From assembly GCA_934162265.1 (NCBI GenBank), contig CAKPHZ010000002.1, forward strand, positions 1 through 64,000: DNA of 64,000 nt, given 5' to 3'. Below are positions 53,856 through 63,147 of this stretch, one piece after another. Source of the DNA: an uncultured Bacilli bacterium. GTDB lineage: Bacteria; Bacillota_I; Bacilli_A; RF39; UBA660. Numbering within the stretch: the first letter of the stretch is position 1; every line of letters begins with the position of its first letter. The position numbers and the translations under genes were made by a program. Below the pieces are notes generated by a model, which was given only the letters and a program-made list of their open reading frames with translations, made no database searches and was not told the DNA's origin.

Positions 53856-55008
53856 AAAACAAATGAAAGAATTTATGAAAGCTCTAAATACAATAGTAGA
53901 AGAAAAAGGAATCGATAGACAAATTGTCATCGAAGCAATGGAACAAGCCATGGCAGCCGCTTATAAAAAGAAAGGTGGACCTGCAAGATGTACGGTAAAT
54001 CCAGAAACAGGAGAAATTAAACTATTCTCTGTCCGTACAGTTGTAGAAGATGAAAACTTCCGTGATGAAAAAAGCCAAATTTCTCTATCAGAAGCAAAAA
54101 AAAGAGTTCCTGATATTGAAATAGGAGAAACGATTGAAGATCCAGTTGAAATGACTGATTTCGGTAGAGTAGCGGCAGGAACAGCAAAACAAGTAGTAGT
54201 TCAAAGAATGAAAGAAGCAGAAAAAGATTTGATTGTAAAAGAATTAGGCGATAAACAAGATGAATTAGTCGTAGGAACTCTAGCAAGAGAAGATGCTAAA
54301 ACATATTATGTAGATTTAGGAAAAACATTCGGTTTACTACCTAAAGATGAAATTATCCCAGGAGAAAAATTAGAAATGGGTTCTCAAGTAAAAGCATATG
54401 TTTCTAAACTAGAAATTGGAACCAAAGGAGTCTTCATCTTATTATCAAGAACTCACTATGGATTCTTAAAAAGATTATTAGAAATAGAAATCCCAGAAAT
54501 TAATGATGGAACAGTAATCTTATATTCAGTTGCTCGTGAAGCAGGATCAAGAAGTAAAATTGCTGTTTATACAGAAGAAGAAAATATTGAACCAATAGGT
54601 TGCGTAATTGGAAATGGTGGAAATCGTATCAATCGTGTTCTAAAACAAATTGGCAACGAAAAAATAGATGTTATTCTATATGATAAAAACCCAGTCCAAT
54701 TCATAAAAAATGCTTTAAGCCCAGCTAAAGATATTGAAGTATTTATTAAAGACTATAAGAAAAAAGAAGCAATAGCTATCGTTTCTAAAGATAACTTATC
54801 ATTAGCTATCGGAAAAAAAGGACAAAACGTTAAACTAGCATCAAGATTAACTCATTATAAAATTGAAGTAAAAGGTTATGATGATGTCAATATCGAAGAA
54901 TATCGTGAAAAATATTCTAACATAGCACCAGCAGAAGAAATATTACCACAAGAACAAGAAAATGATGGGAAAGTAGAGGATGATCATGAAGAAAGTGCCA
55001 ATGCGTAA
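53848..55008 (+). CDS. nusA: Transcription termination/antitermination factor NusA
   Basis: NusA binds RNA polymerase and influences pausing, termination and antitermination. About 386 residues: N-terminal polymerase-binding domain, S1 domain (LVVGTLAREDAKTYYVDLGKTFGLLPKDE) and two KH domains (GCVIGNGGNRINRVLKQIGNEKIDVI; SLAIGKKGQNVKLASRLTHYKIEV). It ends with an acidic tail and has no extra C-terminal repeats, as in other Gram-positives. The GAAAGGTG site selects the ATG at 53848 and not the in-frame GTG nine bases upstream. It overlaps rimP by eight and ylxR by 23 bases. Confidence 0.95.
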   Translation: MNKKQMKEFMKALNTIVEEKGIDRQIVIEAMEQAMAAAYKKKGGPARCTVNPETGEIKLFSVRTVVEDENFRDEKSQISLSEAKKRVPDIEIGETIEDPVEMTDFGRVAAGTAKQVVVQRMKEAEKDLIVKELGDKQDELVVGTLAREDAKTYYVDLGKTFGLLPKDEIIPGEKLEMGSQVKAYVSKLEIGTKGVFILLSRTHYGFLKRLLEIEIPEINDGTVILYSVAREAGSRSKIAVYTEEENIEPIGCVIGNGGNRINRVLKQIGNEKIDVILYDKNPVQFIKNALSPAKDIEVFIKDYKKKEAIAIVSKDNLSLAIGKKGQNVKLASRLTHYKIEVKGYDDVNIEEYREKYSNIAPAEEILPQEQENDGKVEDDHEESANA

Positions 55009-55237
55009 ATGTATTGTTACTGGAGAAATATTAGAAAAAAACCAATTAATTCGTGTGGTGAGAAATAAAGAAGGAGAAGTCTTTATTGATCCAACAGGAA
55101 AAATGAATGGCCGTGGAGCTTATTTAAAAAAAGATCTTGAGGTCATAAAAAAATGTCAAAAGAATAAAATATTAAATAGAAGGCTAGAAGTAGAAATACC
55201 AGATAGCATTTATGAGGGGTTAGTGAAAATGATATAG
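54986..55237 (+). CDS. ylxR: YlxR/RnpM family RNA-binding protein (DUF448)
   Basis: 83 residues with the full DUF448 pattern: MRKCIVTGE, LIRVVRNKEGEVFIDPTGKMNGRGAYLKKD and a helical C-terminus. Relatives bind RNA and in Bacillus affect RNase P (RnpM). AGAGGA six bases before the ATG selects this start over an ATG two codons earlier. In Bacillus the next gene is ylxQ (an L7Ae-like protein); it is absent here and infB follows after 21 bases. Confidence 0.9.
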   Translation: MKKVPMRKCIVTGEILEKNQLIRVVRNKEGEVFIDPTGKMNGRGAYLKKDLEVIKKCQKNKILNRRLEVEIPDSIYEGLVKMI

Positions 55238-55258
55238 ATATTTGGAGGTGATGCTCAA

Positions 55259-57388
55259 ATGATGAGTGTAAAAGAATATGCAAATGATGTAAATTTAGAT
55301 GTAACAACAATTATGGAGTTATGTAAAAAATTAAAAATACAAGTCCAATCCACTGAAGATATACTAGATGATGATGCCATTATTTTATTAGATAATGAGA
55401 TTATAAACTTAAAAGAAGAACAAGCAGACGAAGTAGAAATTATTGAAGAGGAAGAAGAACTAATAGAAAGTAGCAAAGATTTTGTACCTAATCAAAATTC
55501 AAATAATAAAACACAGCAAGCCAAAAAGAAGAAAAAACAAAATAAAAATATAACACAAAATAAAAAAAATGATTTTAAAAAACAAAGAAAAGAAATGTAC
55601 AAGCATAAAGATAAATTAAAATCAAATACTTATCAATTAGATGAGAGTATAGTTCTTTATAAAGAAGGAATGACAGTAGGAGAATTTGCTACAGCATTAA
55701 ATACATCAGTAGGAGAAGTTATTAAGAAATTAATGTCACTTGGTATGATGATGAATTTAAATCAAGTAATTGATTTTGATACTGCTGCAATTATTAGTAG
55801 TGACTTTGGTAGAGAATTAAAAAGAGAAGAAACAACAGATGAAGTAAATTTTGAAGAATTAGAACTTCAAGATAGCGAAGAAGAATTAGTAAAACGCCCA
55901 CCTGTTGTTACCATTATGGGACATGTTGATCATGGAAAAACAACTCTTCTAGATACCATCAGAAAAACAAATGTAGTATCAGGAGAAGCAGGAGGAATTA
56001 CTCAAGCAATAGGAGCATATCAAATTACTTATCAAGGAAATAAATTAACATTTATTGATACACCAGGACATGCTGCATTTACAGAAATGAGAGCTAGAGG
56101 AGCAAGTGTTACAGATATTGTTATTATTATCGTAGCAGCAGATGATGGGGTAATGCCACAAACCAAAGAAGCAATTGATCATGCTAAAGCAGCAGGAGTA
56201 CCAATTATTGTTGCCGTAAACAAAATGGATAAACCAGATGCAAATCCAGAAAGAGTATTAACAGAAATGGCAGAATCAGGAATCATCCCAGAAGAATGGG
56301 GAGGCGACACAATGTTTGTCAATATCTCTGCTAAAACAGGAATGGGAATTAGCGATTTACTAGAACGAATTTTATTAATCAGTGACCTTGAAGAGTTAAA
56401 AGCTAATCCAAATCGTTACGCAAGTGGTACAGTAATCGAATCAAAAATGGATAAGAATCTAGGAGTTGTTAGTACCCTTCTAATTCAAAATGGAACTCTT
56501 CGTTTAGGAGATGCTATTGTTGTAGGAACTTGTGCTGGTAAGGTTAGAACTTTAAAAAATGATCTAAATGAATCACTAGTCAGTGCAGAACCAAGTACAC
56601 CAGTTACCATTACTGGATTAAGTGAAAGTCCATCAGCTGGAGATAAATTTATGGTATTTGAAAACGAAAAGAAAGCAAAATCTATCGCCAGTGAAAGAGC
56701 TTTAAAATTAAAAAACAACAATAAGCAAACTCAAGAAACAGTTTCTTTAGATGATTTATTTAATCGAATTAATGAAGGAGCTAAAGAAATAAATGTTATC
56801 TTAAAAGCAGATGTTAAAGGTAGTGAAGAAGCAGTAAGAAACTCTCTACTAAAACTAGATGTTGAAGGAGTACATATCAATATTATTCGTAGTGGAATTG
56901 GAACAGTATCACCAACTGATATCACCCTAGCCGCCGCAAGTAACGCAATTATCATCGGCTTTAATATCAGACCAGATAACAAAACCATGGATTTTGCTAA
57001 AGAAAGAAACGTAGATATTCGTCTTTATAATATTATTTATAAATTAGTAGAAGAAGTAGAAGCCGCAATGAAAGGAAAACTAGATCCAATCTTCGAAGAA
57101 CAAATCTTAGGAAATGCTGAAGTAAGAAAATTATTTAAATTCTCTAAAGTAGGAACAATAGCAGGCTCTATGGTCACAAATGGAATAATTAAAAGAGATG
57201 CCAAAGCAAGAGTTATTCGTGATGGCGTAATCATTTATGATGGCGCAATCAATACCGTAGCCCGAGAAAAAGATCAAGTAAAAGAAGTAAAAAGTGGTAT
57301 AGAATGTGGAATTACCATCGAAAACTTTAATGATATCAAACCAGGAGATATTATTGAAGCTTATGAAATTGTAGAAAAAGAAAGATAA
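55259..57388 (+). CDS. infB: Translation initiation factor IF-2
   Basis: GTPase that places initiator tRNA on the ribosome. 709 residues. A short lysine-rich N-terminal region with two IF2 N-terminal helical domains ([43 protein letters not shown]), the G domain with GHVDHGKT (221-228), DTPGHAAF and NKMD, then domains II, III and the C-terminal fMet-tRNA domain ([27 protein letters not shown]). GGAGGTG upstream of two adjacent ATGs. A terminator-like imperfect hairpin overlaps its stop (about 57377-57415). rbfA and truB, common next genes, are not here. Confidence 0.97.
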   Translation: MMSVKEYANDVNLDVTTIMELCKKLKIQVQSTEDILDDDAIILLDNEIINLKEEQADEVEIIEEEEELIESSKDFVPNQNSNNKTQQAKKKKKQNKNITQNKKNDFKKQRKEMYKHKDKLKSNTYQLDESIVLYKEGMTVGEFATALNTSVGEVIKKLMSLGMMMNLNQVIDFDTAAIISSDFGRELKREETTDEVNFEELELQDSEEELVKRPPVVTIMGHVDHGKTTLLDTIRKTNVVSGEAGGITQAIGAYQITYQGNKLTFIDTPGHAAFTEMRARGASVTDIVIIIVAADDGVMPQTKEAIDHAKAAGVPIIVAVNKMDKPDANPERVLTEMAESGIIPEEWGGDTMFVNISAKTGMGISDLLERILLISDLEELKANPNRYASGTVIESKMDKNLGVVSTLLIQNGTLRLGDAIVVGTCAGKVRTLKNDLNESLVSAEPSTPVTITGLSESPSAGDKFMVFENEKKAKSIASERALKLKNNNKQTQETVSLDDLFNRINEGAKEINVILKADVKGSEEAVRNSLLKLDVEGVHINIIRSGIGTVSPTDITLAAASNAIIIGFNIRPDNKTMDFAKERNVDIRLYNIIYKLVEEVEAAMKGKLDPIFEEQILGNAEVRKLFKFSKVGTIAGSMVTNGIIKRDAKARVIRDGVIIYDGAINTVAREKDQVKEVKSGIECGITIENFNDIKPGDIIEAYEIVEKER

Positions 57389-57515
57389 ACGAAAAATACT
57401 TATTTATTCTTTTCTAAAGATTTTTAAAGAAAAAAATTTACATCTAAGGTTTATGTTCCTTGGAATCCACGTTGATATTGTATTAGAGGATTTTTTTAAA
57501 ATACTTTTATATATA

Positions 57516-57544
57516 TTGACAAACATTTCTAAAAGCACTATAAT
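57516..57544 (+). promoter_or_regulatory. Promoter of gltX T-box leader
   Basis: TTGACA (57516-57521), 17 bases, TATAAT (57539-57544): a perfect consensus sigma-A promoter. Confidence 0.85.
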
Positions 57545-57551
57545 TAAACCA

Positions 57552-57784
57552 TATTTTTGAAAGCTGTGAAGAAGAAGAGTAAAATATATTCAAATCATAG
57601 AGAGTTAATGGTTGGTGTAAATTAACATTTGAAATATTTGAATGAAGCTTTGAAGCAGAATAATGTATACAAGTTATTCCGTTAATCGCGTTAAGATATG
57701 GAGATGTATGGTTAATTTAATTAACTATATAATTAAGGTGGTACCACGATAGATTCGTCCTTATTGGATGAGTCTATTTTTTAT
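57552..57784 (+). promoter_or_regulatory. T-box riboswitch for glutamyl-tRNA synthetase
   Basis: The 415-base gap between infB and gltX holds a T-box leader. The conserved T-box AAGGTGGTACCACG is at 57735-57748. The terminator is formed by ATAGATTCGTCC (57749-57760) and GGATGAGTCTAT (57766-57777), followed by a T-run. Stem I with GAGAGT and GGTTGGTG elements lies around 57598-57617. Candidate glutamate specifiers GAA occur at 57631-57633 and 57640-57642; I cannot choose between them without folding. It should respond to uncharged tRNA-Glu. Confidence 0.9.
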
Positions 57785-57805
57785 TTAAAGAAAGGAATGA
57801 TAGAA

Positions 57806-59437
57806 ATGAATTATGATGATTTAGCTAATTTATTGTACCCAGATGTTACCAAAACAATAGATGATTTAGAGAAGATGTATCCTAAAAGAAATCTACCAGA
57901 AGGTGCAGAGGTAATGAGATTTGCACCTAGTCCAACAGGTAGAATGCATTTGGGAAATCTTTATGCTTCTTTTATTCCAGAAGTTATTGCTAAACAAACT
58001 AATGGAATATTTATTGTAAGAATTGAAGATACTGATCAGAAAAGAAAAATTGAAAATGGAATTGAATTAGGAATAAATGACTTAGAACACTATAATTATA
58101 AAGTAGATGAAGATCCTATTAAAGGTGGTAATTATGGACCATATATTCAATCACAAAGAATCAACATATACCATACAATTGCCAAATATCTTGTTTCTGT
58201 AGGTAGAGCATATCCCTGTTTTTGCTCTGAAGAAGACTTAAATCAGATGAGACAAATTCAAGAAAGTAAAAAAGATAGAATTGGTTATTATGGACATTAT
58301 GCAAAGTGTCGTAATTTAACCTATGATGAAATAAAAAAACATATTGATAAAGGTGATAAATGGGTATTGAGATTAAAATCAAAAGGAAACTTTAATAGTC
58401 AAATAATACTTAAAGATTTAGTAAAAGGAACAATAAAATTACCAGAAAATGATTTAGACCAAGTAATAGTTAAATCTGATGGTATTCCCCCATATGCCTT
58501 TGCACATGTGTGTGATGATCATTTTATGAGAGTTACAATTGTTACAAGAGATGATTCTTATATTTCCTCTGTTCCATATCATTTGGAATTATGGAAAGCT
58601 TGTGGATTTGAACCTCCAAAATTTGCACACCTTCTACCATTAAATATTAAAGATGGTGATTCAGTAAGAAAAATCAGTAAAAGAAAAGATCCCAAAGCAG
58701 CAGCAATATATTATCATGAAAAAGGAATTCCTGTAGAAGCAATTAAATTGTATTTTGCAACCTTAATGAATTCTAATTTTGATAGTTGGTATTTACAAAA
58801 TCCAACTAAATCTTATAGAGATTTTAAATTTTCTTTTAGCAAAATGAGTAAAAATGGAGCATTATTCGATTTAGATAAAATAATAAATATATCTAGAAAC
58901 TATATTTCAAGATTAACAGCAAAAGAAGTATATAATAACCTATTACAATGGACTTTAGAATTTGATAAACCTTTTGCCGAACTAATAACAAAGTATAAAT
59001 TATATACGATCAATATTTTAAATATAGAAAGAGAACAAAAAAAACCTAGAAAAGATTTCTGTTGTTATTCTGAAATAAAATCATATATATGGTATATGTA
59101 TAATGAATTGTTTAATAACATTGAATATGAATGGCAAAATATCAATAATATAAATGAAATTAGAACCATTTTAACGGATTATATAAATAATTATTATAAT
59201 ATAGCTGATGATAAAGATACTTGGTTTAATAAGATGAAAGAATTATCAGATAAATATGGATATTGTTCCAATGTAAAATTGTATAAAGAAAAACCTAATG
59301 ATTATAAAGGAAGTATTATTGATATAAGTATAATTATTAGAGTAGCATTAACAAGTAAATCTACGACACCAGATTTATACGAAATAATGAAATTATTAGG
59401 AATAGAAAACATCAAAAAGAGAATAAGTTTATTATAA
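57806..59437 (+). CDS. gltX: Glutamyl-tRNA synthetase (divergent class Ic)
   Basis: About 543 residues. The first signature is FAPSPTGRMHLGN (HLGN near residue 48) and the second is KISKRKDPKAA. VRIEDTDQKR, SQRINIYHTIAKYLV, PCFCSEE and HVCDDHFMRVTIVTRDDSYISS are typical of class Ic. It is longer and more divergent than the usual bacterial GltX (near 490), with a helical C-terminal anticodon-binding region. GltX charging tRNA-Glu, and perhaps tRNA-Gln in organisms with GatCAB, is expected. AAAGGA before the third in-frame ATG sets the start; earlier start codons lie in the T-box terminator. Confidence 0.9.
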   Translation: MNYDDLANLLYPDVTKTIDDLEKMYPKRNLPEGAEVMRFAPSPTGRMHLGNLYASFIPEVIAKQTNGIFIVRIEDTDQKRKIENGIELGINDLEHYNYKVDEDPIKGGNYGPYIQSQRINIYHTIAKYLVSVGRAYPCFCSEEDLNQMRQIQESKKDRIGYYGHYAKCRNLTYDEIKKHIDKGDKWVLRLKSKGNFNSQIILKDLVKGTIKLPENDLDQVIVKSDGIPPYAFAHVCDDHFMRVTIVTRDDSYISSVPYHLELWKACGFEPPKFAHLLPLNIKDGDSVRKISKRKDPKAAAIYYHEKGIPVEAIKLYFATLMNSNFDSWYLQNPTKSYRDFKFSFSKMSKNGALFDLDKIINISRNYISRLTAKEVYNNLLQWTLEFDKPFAELITKYKLYTINILNIEREQKKPRKDFCCYSEIKSYIWYMYNELFNNIEYEWQNINNINEIRTILTDYINNYYNIADDKDTWFNKMKELSDKYGYCSNVKLYKEKPNDYKGSIIDISIIIRVALTSKSTTPDLYEIMKLLGIENIKKRISLL

Positions 59438-59493
59438 AATTTCTTTTCATACTTAATTATCATTAATTATTTATTTGGTACATAAGAATTATT

Positions 59494-59520
59494 AAGTTCT
59501 TCATTTCAAGAACTTTTTTC
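59494..59520 (+). terminator. Terminator of gltX
   Basis: AAGTTCTT (59494-59501) pairs with AAGAACTT (59508-59515), 6-base loop, T-run after. It sits in the 317-base gap before map, which otherwise holds only A/T-rich sequence and the map promoter. Confidence 0.8.
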
Positions 59521-59723
59521 TTTTCCTTTTAAATTTATTCAATAAAAAATAAATTTAAGTATTTTAATGAGAATATGAATTTATCTCTCCCTATTTATTA
59601 GCTATTCAATTTTTTAGATTTTAACATGAAACGAGAATTTCACTTAATATAGAGAATAAGAATAAATAAGTATTTTTTCCCCTCTAAATTAAATAAATAT
59701 TTATTTTCATAAAGTATTAGATA

Positions 59724-59732
59724 TGATATAAT
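59724..59732 (+). promoter_or_regulatory. Extended -10 promoter of map
   Basis: TGATATAAT, a near-consensus extended -10, 22 bases before the map start. The -35 is weak (TTTTCA at 17 bases). Confidence 0.6.
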
Positions 59733-59754
59733 ACTAGAGAAAGAAGTTGATTTT

Positions 59755-60504
59755 ATGATTACAATAAAAAGCAAAGAAGAAATAGAATTAATGAGAAAAG
59801 CAGGCTACTTAGTAAGCTTAACCCATCAATATTTAAAACCTTTTATCAAGTCTGGAATAACAACCAAAGAATTAGATACATTAGCCGAAAGATTTATCAA
59901 AGAACATGATGGCATTCCCACTTGTAAAGGCTATGAAGGATATCCAGCTACATTATGTGTAAGTGTTAATGATGAAGTTGTTCATGGTATTCCAGGAAAA
60001 AGAAAATTAAAAAATGGCGATATTGTTAGTATCGATATGGTAATAGGTTATCATGGTTATCAAGGAGATGCCGCTTGGACCTATGCTGTGGGTGATATTA
60101 GTGAAGAAAAAAAATATTTAATGGAACACACTGAAAAAGCTCTATACGAAGGAATCAAGCAAGTAAAACCAGGCAACCATATTGGCGATATTTCCCATGC
60201 TGTAGAAACCTATGCTACAAAACACAATTTAGGTGTTGTAAAAGAATTAGTAGGTCATGGAATAGGAACTGAAATGCATGAAGATCCTGATGTTCCAAAT
60301 TATGGAAAAGCTGGAACAGGTCCAAAATTAAAACCAGGAATGGTTATTTGTATTGAACCCATGCTAAACTTAGGAAGTGCTGCTGTTGGAATATTAGATG
60401 ATGATTGGACAATAGTAACCGAAGATGGAAATCCAGCTTCCCACTATGAACACACCATTTTAGTAACCAAAGATGGATATGAAATACTAACGCCAAGAAT
60501 ATAA
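59755..60504 (+). CDS. map: Methionine aminopeptidase, type I
   Basis: Removes the initiator methionine from nascent proteins. 249 residues, with the five metal ligands in their usual places: aspartates in SIDMVIGYHGYQGDAAWTYAVGD, histidine in GHGIGTEMHEDP, and glutamates in CIEPML and HYEHTI. The substrate-pocket stretch SVNDEVVHGIPG is also present. It is the first gene of a run with trmR and trhP1-trhP2, ten bases apart from trmR. Confidence 0.96.
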   Translation: MITIKSKEEIELMRKAGYLVSLTHQYLKPFIKSGITTKELDTLAERFIKEHDGIPTCKGYEGYPATLCVSVNDEVVHGIPGKRKLKNGDIVSIDMVIGYHGYQGDAAWTYAVGDISEEKKYLMEHTEKALYEGIKQVKPGNHIGDISHAVETYATKHNLGVVKELVGHGIGTEMHEDPDVPNYGKAGTGPKLKPGMVICIEPMLNLGSAAVGILDDDWTIVTEDGNPASHYEHTILVTKDGYEILTPRI

Positions 60505-60513
60505 GGAAATATT

Positions 60514-61086
60514 ATGATAGAAGAAATAGAAAAATATGCAAAAGAACATAAAGTTCCTATTATGTTAAAAGATGGAATAGAATACTTATGTAACTATATC
60601 CAAGAAAATCATATCCAAAATATCTTAGAAATCGGAACAGCAATTGGTTATTCAGCAATCAAAATGGCTTTAGTTAAAGAAAATATCCATATTACTACAA
60701 TAGAAAGAGATGAAGAAAGGTACAATATTGCTCTAGAAAATATTCAAAATATGCACTTAGAAGATAGAATTACCCTAATATTAGGAGATGCCATGGAAGT
60801 CAATGTAACAGGCAATTTTGATCTAATTTTTATTGATGCTTCCAAAGGACATAGCATTGATTTCTTTGAAAAATATGAACCCTACTTAAAAAAAGGAGGT
60901 ACAATCATAACCGATAATCTTTCTTTTCATGGGTTAGTAGAAAATGAAGCATTAGCAGTTACTAAAAATCAAAAAGGCTTAGTAAAAAGAATCAAAAAAT
61001 TTATAGACTTCTTAGAAAATAATCCAAACTATTGTACAAGCTATATAGAAGTAGGAGATAAAATCAGTATTTCTATAAAAAAATAA
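60514..61086 (+). CDS. trmR: tRNA 5-hydroxyuridine methyltransferase
   Basis: A 190-residue class I SAM-dependent O-methyltransferase of the YrrM type. Motif I ILEIGTAIGYSAIKMA, the acidic residue in ITTIERDEER, GDAMEV and LIFIDASKGHSIDFFEKYEPYLKKGGTIITDN are seen. In Bacillus TrmR methylates 5-hydroxyuridine at the tRNA wobble position to 5-methoxyuridine, after TrhP1/TrhP2 hydroxylation. Those two genes follow directly here, in the Bacillus order, which makes this assignment firm and distinguishes it from catechol O-methyltransferase-like homologues. Confidence 0.9.
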   Translation: MIEEIEKYAKEHKVPIMLKDGIEYLCNYIQENHIQNILEIGTAIGYSAIKMALVKENIHITTIERDEERYNIALENIQNMHLEDRITLILGDAMEVNVTGNFDLIFIDASKGHSIDFFEKYEPYLKKGGTIITDNLSFHGLVENEALAVTKNQKGLVKRIKKFIDFLENNPNYCTSYIEVGDKISISIKK

Positions 61087-61099
61087 AGGAGGAATTGAA

Positions 61100-61921
61100 T
61101 TGAAAAAAATACTTATTATTCCCAATAGCCTAGACTTATTAGGCAGTGTTTTAGAAAAAGATGTTGCAGGTGTAATCCTTCCCATTACTAATTTATCAGT
61201 AAATCGAGATCTCACATTCTCATTAGAAGAAATAAAAACTATCCTTAATATGACTTCCAAAGAAATTTCTGTATCAATCAATAAAATTATGCATAATTCT
61301 GATTTAAAAGAATTAGAAAATACTCTAGTAGCATTAAATAAAATGAATATTAGTAAAATTTTCTTTTATGATTTAGCAGTCTTAAACATTTGCAAAAGAT
61401 TAGGAATCAAAAAAGATTTAGTAATCTTCCAAGAACATCTAAATACTAGCATTTATTCAAACCATTTTTGGAAAAAGAATGGCGTAAAGTATACAGTAAT
61501 CTCTAATGATATTACGAAAGAAGAAATCAATGAAATCTCTCCCTCTATGCCTCTTATGCTAATTAGTTATGGTTATATTCCAATCTTCTATTCTAGAAGA
61601 TATTTAATTACAAATTACTTAAATTATATTCACGAAAATAAAGAAAAAGGACATTACTATATTAAGAATAAAGAAGATAAATATCCAATTGTCGAAGAAG
61701 AATATGGAACAACAATCTATACCAAAGAACCCATTAATTTAATTAATGAAATAAAAAATATTAAAGTAGAATACTTAATCCTAAATTCAACCTTAATAGA
61801 AAATAAAGTCTTTTTAAGTACTTTAGATCAATACTTAAAGGAAGAAGAAGACAATCATAAACATTATACAGGCTTCTTAAACGAAAAGACCATTTATAGA
61901 GTAGGAGATAAAAATCAATGA
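61100..61921 (+). CDS. trhP1: tRNA uridine-34 hydroxylation protein, U32 family short subunit
   Basis: 273 residues, a reduced U32-peptidase-like barrel that lacks the cysteine cluster of its larger partner. Weak but consistent features: LIIPNSLDLLGSVLEKDVAGVILPI at the start, SVSINKIMHNSDLKELENTL and FFYDLAVLNICKRLG. In Bacillus YrrN/TrhP1 works with YrrO/TrhP2 in prephenate-dependent formation of 5-hydroxyuridine in tRNA. GGAGG seven bases before a TTG supports the TTG start. The stop overlaps the next start (ATGA). Confidence 0.8.
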   Translation: MKKILIIPNSLDLLGSVLEKDVAGVILPITNLSVNRDLTFSLEEIKTILNMTSKEISVSINKIMHNSDLKELENTLVALNKMNISKIFFYDLAVLNICKRLGIKKDLVIFQEHLNTSIYSNHFWKKNGVKYTVISNDITKEEINEISPSMPLMLISYGYIPIFYSRRYLITNYLNYIHENKEKGHYYIKNKEDKYPIVEEEYGTTIYTKEPINLINEIKNIKVEYLILNSTLIENKVFLSTLDQYLKEEEDNHKHYTGFLNEKTIYRVGDKNQ

Positions 61922-63117
61922 AAAAAGTAGAATTATTAGCACCAGCTGGCGATATAGAAAAATTAAAATTTGCCTATCTCTATGGAGCAGATGCAGTTTA
62001 TATTGGAGGAAAAAATTATAGTTTACGTGCCAATGCCAAAAACTTCTCCAACGAAGAAATTAAAGAAGCTGCGTGTATTGCCCATTCTCTAGGAAAAAAA
62101 TTATATGTAACAGTTAATATTACTTTTCATAATGAAGATTATCAAGGATTGTTAGAATATTTAAAAGAATTAGAAAAATATAAAGTAGATGCTATTATCG
62201 TATCAGATATGGCTGTTGTAGATTTAGTAAACCAAGAAAAATTAAATCTTAAAATTCATATCTCTACCCAAATGTCCAACGCTAATATCGAAAGCGTTAG
62301 TTTCCTAAAAGATCAAGGGGTAGAAAGAGTAGTATTAGCCAGAGAATGCTCTAAGGAAAACATCAGGGAAATTATCGAAAAAACAGGGGTTGAAATTGAA
62401 TGTTTTCTTCATGGAGCTATGTGTTCCTCTTATTCAGGAAGATGTGTTTTATCTAATTATTTTACCAAAAGAGATGCTAATCGTGGAGGATGTGCTCAAA
62501 TTTGTCGCTGGTGCTTTGAACTAGAAAAAGAAAACCAAAAAAAATCTAATGAAACAGAATTTACAATGTCTTCAAAAGATTTATCATTAATTAATTCTCT
62601 AAAAGAAATGATTGAAATAGGAATTACTTCCCTAAAAGTAGAAGGAAGAATGCGAAGCAACTATTATATTGCAACAGTAATCAGCACTTATCGTGAAGCA
62701 ATTGATCATATTTATAAAAATACTTATACAAAATCTTTACAAGAATATTATCAAAAAGTATTAAATAGAGTTGCCAACCGTGAAAGCACCGATCAATTCT
62801 TTAATACCTTTCCAGGAGTAGAAGCCCAGTACTATCTAGGTAGACAAGAAGTATCTAATCAAGATTTTTTAGGAATTGTTCTAGATTACGACAAAAAAGA
62901 AAAATTGGTAACCTTAACGCAAAGAAACTACTTCAAACCAGAAGATGAAGTAGAAATGTTTGGTCCAAATATTCAAGCCTTCTCATTTAAAGTTCCTAAA
63001 ATTTATAACGAAGAGATGAAAGAAGTAGAAGTCGCTAGACACCCACAAGAAGTCATAAAATTTTATTTAGATAAAGAAGTATACCCTAATGATATAATGA
63101 GAATAAAAATAAAATAA
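61918..63117 (+). CDS. trhP2: tRNA uridine-34 hydroxylation protein, U32 peptidase family
   Basis: 399 residues with the complete U32 signature: LLAPAGDIEKLKFAYLYGADAVYIGG at the start and the cysteine-rich EIECFLHGAMCSSYSGRCVLSNY ... NRGGCAQICRWCFEL, whose cysteines probably hold an iron-sulfur cluster, as in related TrhP proteins. Formerly annotated as collagenase-like protease; the tRNA hydroxylation role is established for the family in E. coli and Bacillus. The ATGA overlap with trhP1 shows coupling. It closes the map-trmR-trhP1-trhP2 operon. Confidence 0.9.
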   Translation: MKKVELLAPAGDIEKLKFAYLYGADAVYIGGKNYSLRANAKNFSNEEIKEAACIAHSLGKKLYVTVNITFHNEDYQGLLEYLKELEKYKVDAIIVSDMAVVDLVNQEKLNLKIHISTQMSNANIESVSFLKDQGVERVVLARECSKENIREIIEKTGVEIECFLHGAMCSSYSGRCVLSNYFTKRDANRGGCAQICRWCFELEKENQKKSNETEFTMSSKDLSLINSLKEMIEIGITSLKVEGRMRSNYYIATVISTYREAIDHIYKNTYTKSLQEYYQKVLNRVANRESTDQFFNTFPGVEAQYYLGRQEVSNQDFLGIVLDYDKKEKLVTLTQRNYFKPEDEVEMFGPNIQAFSFKVPKIYNEEMKEVEVARHPQEVIKFYLDKEVYPNDIMRIKIK

Positions 63118-63147
63118 AATTTAAATTAAACTATTATGGAGGAAAAA

